Positions 27,307-32,062 of a stretch of DNA of 32,062 nt are shown piece by piece (the first letter of the stretch is position 1; the number at the start of each line of letters is the position of its first letter). The stretch covers positions 1 to 32,062 of the forward strand of contig JAKOZZ010000189.1 in the NCBI GenBank assembly GCA_029779755.1, given 5' to 3'. The notes under the pieces were generated by a model that saw nothing but the letters and a program-made list of their open reading frames with translations, did not search any database and had not been told where the DNA came from. The position numbers and the translations under genes are program-made. The stretch is from Pseudomonadota bacterium (GTDB lineage: Bacteria; Pseudomonadota; Gammaproteobacteria; Burkholderiales; Burkholderiaceae_E).

Positions 27307-27929
27307 TTGATGCGCTTCAGCCGGGTTCCGGGCGTTCGGGGTTCGCCCCCGTCCCGGACGTGGCCGATCTCCTCGCGCAGACGCTGCCGTGCGCGCGAGA
27401 GTCGTGACATGACGGTGCCGATCGGCACCGACAGGATGGCGGCGGCCTCCTCGTACGTGGCCTGCTCGACGGCCACGAGCAGCAGCACCTGGCGATGCTC
27501 GGGCCCCAGCCGGTCGAACGCGCGCTGCAGGTCGATGCGGTCGATCGGCTCGACGTGCGCATGACCTTCCGCGGTGTCGGCCAGGTCCTGGAGCGTGTCG
27601 TCGTCGGTCGCGACCGTGCGATCGCCCCGCAGCAGGTCGATCCGGCGGTTGTGCATGATCGCGAACAGCCACGCGCGCAGATCGCTGCCGGGGATCCATT
27701 GGGCGCGGCGCGCCCACGCGCGCTCGAGGGTGTCCTGCACGAGATCGTCGGCGGCCGCGGGCTCATGGACCAGCGTGCGTGCATAGCGCCGAAGCCTGGG
27801 CAGCAGCGCGACCAGCGTCGCCGCGAACCCGTCCGCCTGGGGCTCGTCGGCGATCACGAGCAGTGCTCCCGGGAAGTGGGCCGCGGGGGGCGGGGCGGAG
27901 AGGCGGATGGGGCGAGGGGAGAACGGCAC
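27303..27929 (-). CDS. ECF-type RNA polymerase sigma factor
   Basis: LRRYARTLVHEPAAADDLVQDTLERAWAR...LRAWLFAIMHNRRIDLLR; LGPEHRQVLLLVAVEQATYEEAAAILSVPIGTVMSRLSRARQRLRE. GTG start 27929; GTG at 27857 with GGGAGC upstream is an alternative. Confidence 0.95.
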   Translation of the reverse strand: MPFSPRPIRLSAPPPAAHFPGALLVIADEPQADGFAATLVALLPRLRRYARTLVHEPAAADDLVQDTLERAWARRAQWIPGSDLRAWLFAIMHNRRIDLLRGDRTVATDDDTLQDLADTAEGHAHVEPIDRIDLQRAFDRLGPEHRQVLLLVAVEQATYEEAAAILSVPIGTVMSRLSRARQRLREEIGHVRDGGEPRTPGTRLKRIK

Positions 27930-27961
27930 GGTGCGATCGGCAAGGACACGCTTGTGCTCCG

Positions 27962-27989
27962 TGAACGCGGCCCGGGCCGCCTGTATTCC
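27962..27989 (-). promoter_or_regulatory. candidate ECF-sigma autoregulatory promoter
   Basis: Minus strand GGAATA (27984-27989) - N16 - CGTTCA (27962-27967), 33 bp upstream of the sigma-factor start. Confidence 0.55.
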
Positions 27990-28033
27990 ATGTGCTCCGG
28001 TCCGCGGGCGCCGCGCGCCGGACCGCGACCGCA

Positions 28034-28047
28034 GCGATCCGGATCGC
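28034..28047. repeat. perfect 14-bp palindrome GCGATCCGGATCGC
   Basis: Self-complementary sequence just upstream of the candidate ECF promoter, flanked by GCGACCGC copies. Confidence 0.6.
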
Positions 28048-28053
28048 GACCGC

Positions 28054-28896
28054 TCAGGTCGGGGCGGGTTCCGCGCGCGTGAGTTCGCGCCGGTAGCGGT
28101 TCAGATCCTGGGCCGTCTTGAAGCTGCGCTCGAACAGCAGCGACAGGTTGTGCAGGATCCGGTCGACCACCTTGCCTTCCCACGCGGCGTCGAACTGGAT
28201 CTGTTCGTCGAGCCAGCGCTCGAGCCACCCGGGCTCCGGGAGCCGGCTCTGTACGGTGTCGTTGGGGAACAGCGCCTTGTTCACGTGCAGGTTGGTCGGG
28301 TGCAGCGCCTGCGTGGTCCGCCGTGCGCTGGCCATCAGCACGCCGATCTTCGCGAAGGCGGCGCGCGCCGAGTCGCCGAACTGGCCGATCGCGCGCTTCA
28401 TGTACTGCAGGTATGCGCCGCCGTGCCGCGCCTCGTCGCGCGAGATGATGTCGTAGATCGCCTTGATCACCGGCTCGGTGTGCCATTCGGCCGCCTTGCG
28501 GTACCAGTGGTTCAGGCGGATCTCGCCGCAGAAATGCAGCATCAGGGTCTCGAGCGCCGGCGCCTCGTCGAATTCGAAGCGCACCGCGTGCAGTTCCTCC
28601 TCGGTCGGGAGCAGGTCGGGGCGGAAGCGTCGCAGGTATTCCATCAGCACCAGCGCGTGCTTCTGCTCCTCGTAGAACCACACCGACATGAACGCCGAGA
28701 AGTCGCTGTCGTGACGGTTGTCGCGCAGGAACATCTCCGTCGCCGGCAGCGCCGCCCATTCGGTGATCGCGTTCATCTTGATCGTGCGCGCCTGCTCGTC
28801 GCTGAGCAGGGACGCGTCGAACCGATCCCACGGGATGTCGGTGTCGAGACTCCAGCGCACACGTTCGAAGGACTGGAAGAGCTGCGGATAAAGCAT
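28054..28896 (-). CDS. ferritin-like di-iron protein (acyl-ACP desaturase / ferritin-like superfamily)
   Basis: WFYEEQKHALVLMEYLRRF and IYDIISRDEARHGGAYLQYM: two ExxH di-iron motifs in a helical protein. ATG at 28896 preferred over TTG at 28908. Confidence 0.8.
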   Translation of the reverse strand: MLYPQLFQSFERVRWSLDTDIPWDRFDASLLSDEQARTIKMNAITEWAALPATEMFLRDNRHDSDFSAFMSVWFYEEQKHALVLMEYLRRFRPDLLPTEEELHAVRFEFDEAPALETLMLHFCGEIRLNHWYRKAAEWHTEPVIKAIYDIISRDEARHGGAYLQYMKRAIGQFGDSARAAFAKIGVLMASARRTTQALHPTNLHVNKALFPNDTVQSRLPEPGWLERWLDEQIQFDAAWEGKVVDRILHNLSLLFERSFKTAQDLNRYRRELTRAEPAPT

Positions 28897-28957
28897 GTTG
28901 GCACCCAAAAGTCAACCCGGCATTCTAGCAAGCCCCGGTGACGTTTCGGTGAATCCT

Positions 28958-28976
28958 GTCGGGCCGGCGGCCCGAC
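28958..28976. repeat. inverted repeat GTCGGGCC-ggc-GGCCCGAC
   Basis: 8-bp perfect arms in the gap between the NTF2-like stop and the ferritin-like start; GGCCCGAC repeated at 28981-28988; no T-tract. Confidence 0.6.
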
Positions 28977-29043
28977 GGCCGGCCCGACGCGCCCTCCGGC
29001 GACCCGGCCGCCGCCGTCGCGGCCGGTCCCCGTGCGCACCCCG

Positions 29044-29499
29044 TCAGCCGGGTGTTCCCGCTCTGCGGCGCAGCCAGCGCATCACCGCACCGATCAGCGG
29101 CAGCTTCTCGTACAGCTCGCCTGCGGCATCCCAGTAGTCGCGATGCAAGACCACTTTTCCATCATGGTCGAAGCGCAGGTGGGTGCCGCCGTGGATGCGC
29201 TGCAGGCCCGTCGGCGCACCCGCGCGGAACCGAAATTCGAAGTCCCAGGTCAGGAACGCCTGCCCGCCGGCATCGAGGCGTTCGTGCACGACGAAGCGCG
29301 GACCGTCGAGCTGCTCGAACATGTGCGCGAAGATGCGTTCGATCGCCGCGACGCCGCGGACGTCGTTGAACGGATCGACGAAGTGCGCGTCGGCGGCGTA
29401 GAGCTCGCCGATGCGCGCCACGTCCTCCGGGCGCAGCGACTCGAAGAAGCGCACCACGCGGGTCAGCGGGACGTCGTTCGGCGCATTGGTGGGGGCCAT
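29044..29499 (-). CDS. NTF2/SnoaL-like family protein
   Basis: VVRFFESLRPEDVARIGELYAADAHFVDPFNDVRGVAAIERIFAHMFEQLDGPRFVVHERLDAGGQAFLTWDFEFRF...LRFDHDGKVVLHRDYWDAAGELYEKLPLIG. Confidence 0.88.
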   Translation of the reverse strand: MAPTNAPNDVPLTRVVRFFESLRPEDVARIGELYAADAHFVDPFNDVRGVAAIERIFAHMFEQLDGPRFVVHERLDAGGQAFLTWDFEFRFRAGAPTGLQRIHGGTHLRFDHDGKVVLHRDYWDAAGELYEKLPLIGAVMRWLRRRAGTPG

Positions 29500-29522
29500 G
29501 GGTGGGCTCCGGATCGCACCGT

Positions 29523-30341
29523 TCACCGCAGCGCGTCGTGCGCGCGCTGCGCCGGCGCGGCGTCGCTGCCCGTATACGATCGGACGAGCGCGAAATACGC
29601 GCGGTACGGCAGCAGCCGCAGCAGCTTCAGCGCGCGTGTGAACCGGGACGGGAAGTGGATCTCGAAGCGCCCTGCCGCCAGGCCCTCGAGGATGTGCGCA
29701 CTGGCCTGGTCGGGATCGATCAGCGCGGGCATGTGGAAATCGTTGCGCGCCACGAGCCGCGTGCGCACGAAGCCCGGGTTGATCAGGTAGGTCGACACGC
29801 CCAGCGGGTGCAGGTCCATGTACAGGGATTCGGCCAGGTTGTGCAGGGCGGCCTTGCTCGGGCCGTAGGCGAGCGAGCGGGGCAGTCCGCGATAGCCCGC
29901 CACGCTGGCCACCAGTGCGATGCCGCCCTGGCGCTGCCGGATCAGCGTCGGCAGCGCCACCGACAGGCCGTTGTAGACCGCGGTGAGGTTGGTGTCCAGC
30001 GTGTGCAGCGCCGCGTCCAGGTCGAACTCGTGCGCGCGCATCGGCGTGTAGGTGCCGGCGTTCCAGATCACGAGGTCGATCCCCTCCCAGCGGGCCATGA
30101 GCTGGTCGTGCGCCCGCCGCAGTCCCTTCGCGTCGGTCACGTCCGCCGGCAGCACGAGCACGTCGTCCGGCGCTGCGCGCGCGATCTCCTCCAGGGCGGC
30201 GGCGCTGCGCGCCGTGAGCGCCACGCGTGCGCCGGCGCGCAGGAGCGCGTGCGCAAGACTCGCGCCGATGCCCGTCGAGGCGCCGACGATCCACACGCGT
30301 CGCCGCCGCCAGTCGCGGATCGGCTCGTTCAGGGAACGCAT
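29523..30341 (-). CDS. short-chain dehydrogenase/reductase (SDR)
   Basis: VWIVGASTGIGASLAHALLRAGARVALTAR...WNAGTY...LVASVAGYRGLPRSLAYGPSKAALHNLAESLYMDL (TGxxxGIG-like and YxxxK). Confidence 0.95.
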   Translation of the reverse strand: MRSLNEPIRDWRRRRVWIVGASTGIGASLAHALLRAGARVALTARSAAALEEIARAAPDDVLVLPADVTDAKGLRRAHDQLMARWEGIDLVIWNAGTYTPMRAHEFDLDAALHTLDTNLTAVYNGLSVALPTLIRQRQGGIALVASVAGYRGLPRSLAYGPSKAALHNLAESLYMDLHPLGVSTYLINPGFVRTRLVARNDFHMPALIDPDQASAHILEGLAAGRFEIHFPSRFTRALKLLRLLPYRAYFALVRSYTGSDAAPAQRAHDALR

Positions 30342-30343
30342 GT

Positions 30344-30880
30344 TCAACGTCGCGTGAAGGAAAGCGTGACTTCGCCGACGCGGATGCCGAACTTGTGCAT
30401 CGTCGCCCGGTTCAGCATCACGCGATCGTCGACCAGGAACATCCAGTCGTCGAAGTCGATGTGCCAGGTGCGGCCGTCCAGGGGGATCGCCATCGTGTAC
30501 CGCCAGTTCAGCGCATTGCCGGCGGTCCGCCCCGCCGCGCTGCCGACGACGTCCTCGGCGCTGCCCGCGTAGCGACCGTCCCCGAGGTCGCGCACGGTCC
30601 ACACCCGCCGCTGGCGCTCGCCGTCCGACCACACGAAGCGCTCGTCGAGCGTTCCGACGTCGCCGTTCCAGCGCGCCTCGATGGTGACCGTGAACCGGCG
30701 CAGCACCTTGCCGGACCGGTCCTGCACCATGCCCCAGCCGTCGATCGTGCCGTCGAAATAGCGGCGCAGTTCGAGCGCGGGCGCCTGGCGGGCATAGGTG
30801 CCGGGGTCGATGCTCGTGCAGCCGCCCGCGAGGAGGCTGGCTGCAAGGAGCAGAAGGAAGGCGCGTGCGCGCAGGATCAT
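30344..30880 (-). CDS. DUF3833-like lipoprotein
   Basis: MILRARAFLLLLAASLLAGGCTS (lipobox LAGGC); LRRYFDGTIDGWGMVQDRSGKVLRRFTVTIEARWNGDVGTLDERFVWSDGERQRRVWTV. Confidence 0.85.
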   Translation of the reverse strand: MILRARAFLLLLAASLLAGGCTSIDPGTYARQAPALELRRYFDGTIDGWGMVQDRSGKVLRRFTVTIEARWNGDVGTLDERFVWSDGERQRRVWTVRDLGDGRYAGSAEDVVGSAAGRTAGNALNWRYTMAIPLDGRTWHIDFDDWMFLVDDRVMLNRATMHKFGIRVGEVTLSFTRR

Positions 30881-32062
30881 GATGGGGCTCCGGGGGGATG
30901 TGCGTCGGCGCGTCCCGCGTGGTCGGGGGTGGGGGCCAGCAGGACGAGGACGCCGGCGGCGAGCTTGAAGGCGCTGGGCAGCGCCGCGTACACGAGGCTG
31001 AGCGCCAGGGTGCTTTCGGCGGCATGCTGCGCGCCGACGCCCTGTGCGGGTCCGCCGAACCACGCCACCAGCGGCAGGGCGGTGCCGGCCGCGATCGCGA
31101 GGTTGGCTTTCGTCGCCAGGCTCCACACGCCGAAGTACGCGCCCTCGCGGCGGCCGGCGTGGCCGGCGTCGTTGATGATCGCCGCCAGCCACGCCGACGG
31201 CACCGCCAGATCGCTGCCCAGCGCAAGACCGGTGAGCACGCAGACGGCCAGAAACGGCGCCCAGTCGCCGCGCCCCAGGCCCAGTGTCCAGACGAAGGCG
31301 AGCACGGCGAAGGTCATGCCCAGCAGCCAGGCGTGACGGAACCCGTACGCGCGCGTGGCCCGCACCCACAGCGGCATGCCGAGCGCGCCCGACAGAAAGT
31401 AGGCGATCAGGAAGACCGCGCCCATGCGCTCGCTCGCGCCCAGCACGTCGCGCACGTACAGCAGCACGAGCGTGGCCGGGATCGCCGTGGCGATGCCGTT
31501 GAGCACAAATGCGGCCAGCAGCCAGCGGAACGCGCGATTGCCGAAGATCTCGCGCCAGGCCGTCCAGCCGCCGCCGGATCTGCCGGACACTGCGGCCGGG
31601 TCGCCGGGGCGGAGAACCTGCGTGTCCGTACCGCCACTGCCGCCCCCCGACGTGCGCGCGACACCGGCGCCCGCGAACGGCGAGGGCGCCCCCTGCAGCA
31701 CGATCGTCGCCAGCCCGGCGAGGGCGACGAAGCAGACCGACAGCGCGCCCGTGCTGCCAGTCGCCAGCAGTCCGGCGGCCGTGACCACGCCGACCAGGCC
31801 GAACGCTTCACGCACCGACGTCACCCGTGTGCGCTCGGAGGCGGTGGTCCCGAGGGTCGACCCCCACGCCTGGTGCGCGATCGACACGCACGAATACGCG
31901 AGATACGTGACCAGCGACGTCAGGGCCAGCCATGCGGGCAACGCCGCCGGCCCGCCGATCGGGTGCAGCATCGCGGTGAAGCCGAGGGCGAGCGGCGCCA
32001 GCCCGAGCAGGATCCAGCGTCGCAGGCTGGCGCGCGACCCGCTGCGGTCGATCGCCACGCCG
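30877..32062 (-). CDS. MFS transporter, GPH/MFS_2-like (N-terminus outside window)
   Basis: AIDRSGSRASLRRWILLGLAPLALGFTAMLHP resembles the loop 2-3 motif of MFS_2 transporters; many TM segments; frame open to the right edge. ATGA overlap with the DUF3833 start. Confidence 0.85.
   Translation of the reverse strand, partial: GVAIDRSGSRASLRRWILLGLAPLALGFTAMLHPIGGPAALPAWLALTSLVTYLAYSCVSIAHQAWGSTLGTTASERTRVTSVREAFGLVGVVTAAGLLATGSTGALSVCFVALAGLATIVLQGAPSPFAGAGVARTSGGGSGGTDTQVLRPGDPAAVSGRSGGGWTAWREIFGNRAFRWLLAAFVLNGIATAIPATLVLLYVRDVLGASERMGAVFLIAYFLSGALGMPLWVRATRAYGFRHAWLLGMTFAVLAFVWTLGLGRGDWAPFLAVCVLTGLALGSDLAVPSAWLAAIINDAGHAGRREGAYFGVWSLATKANLAIAAGTALPLVAWFGGPAQGVGAQHAAESTLALSLVYAALPSAFKLAAGVLVLLAPTPDHAGRADAHPPGAPS

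Noticed and set aside
26419-27717. 432-aa version of the anti-sigma ORF
   Set aside because: The extra N-terminus overlaps the sigma-factor gene; ATG at 27306 gives the standard anti-sigma start with an ATGA overlap.
1-32062. Search for CRISPR arrays, tRNA/rRNA, IS elements, toxin-antitoxin or phage-defence genes
   Set aside because: No regularly spaced repeats of CRISPR length, no recognisable RNA gene, and no transposase, nuclease or defence motifs in the credible ORFs.

Overview
GC-rich chromosomal window, most like Burkholderiales/Betaproteobacteria by gene content and order. No rRNA, tRNA, CRISPR array, transposase, integrase or phage gene was recognised. Left to right: (i) a catabolic acyl-CoA/flavoenzyme block (truncated acyl-CoA dehydrogenase, enoyl-CoA hydratase, carboxymuconolactone decarboxylase-like, Bug-type binding protein, DUF1232, nitroreductase, CoA-transferase, acyl-CoA ligase, nitronate monooxygenase-like); (ii) a small glycan-type block (GT2-like glycosyltransferase, DUF707-like protein, two SAM methyltransferases, and an 806-aa GT29-like/methyltransferase/TPR protein) with several short tandem repeats; (iii) luciferase-like monooxygenase + S4 protein and a GST; (iv) the housekeeping run lipA-lipB-DUF493-class IV aminotransferase-D-Ala-D-Ala carboxypeptidase; (v) a compact minus-strand unit VanZ-[2Fe-2S] ferredoxin-alpha/beta hydrolase-two paralogous unknown proteins; (vi) birA + SPOR-neighbour-like protein, with no coaX between birA and rfaE2; (vii) an ECF sigma/anti-sigma/rfaE2 operon with 4-bp overlaps and a good candidate ECF promoter; (viii) a ferritin-like di-iron protein and a NTF2-SDR-DUF3833-MFS operon cut by the right edge, resembling part of the RpoE/ChrR-associated lipid/photo-oxidative stress clusters. 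Best leads for something under-described: the GT29-MTase-TPR fusion and its neighbourhood, the twin unknown proteins, and the ECF/rfaE2 plus DUF3833 stress-type region. All family calls are made by eye from motifs; no database search was run.
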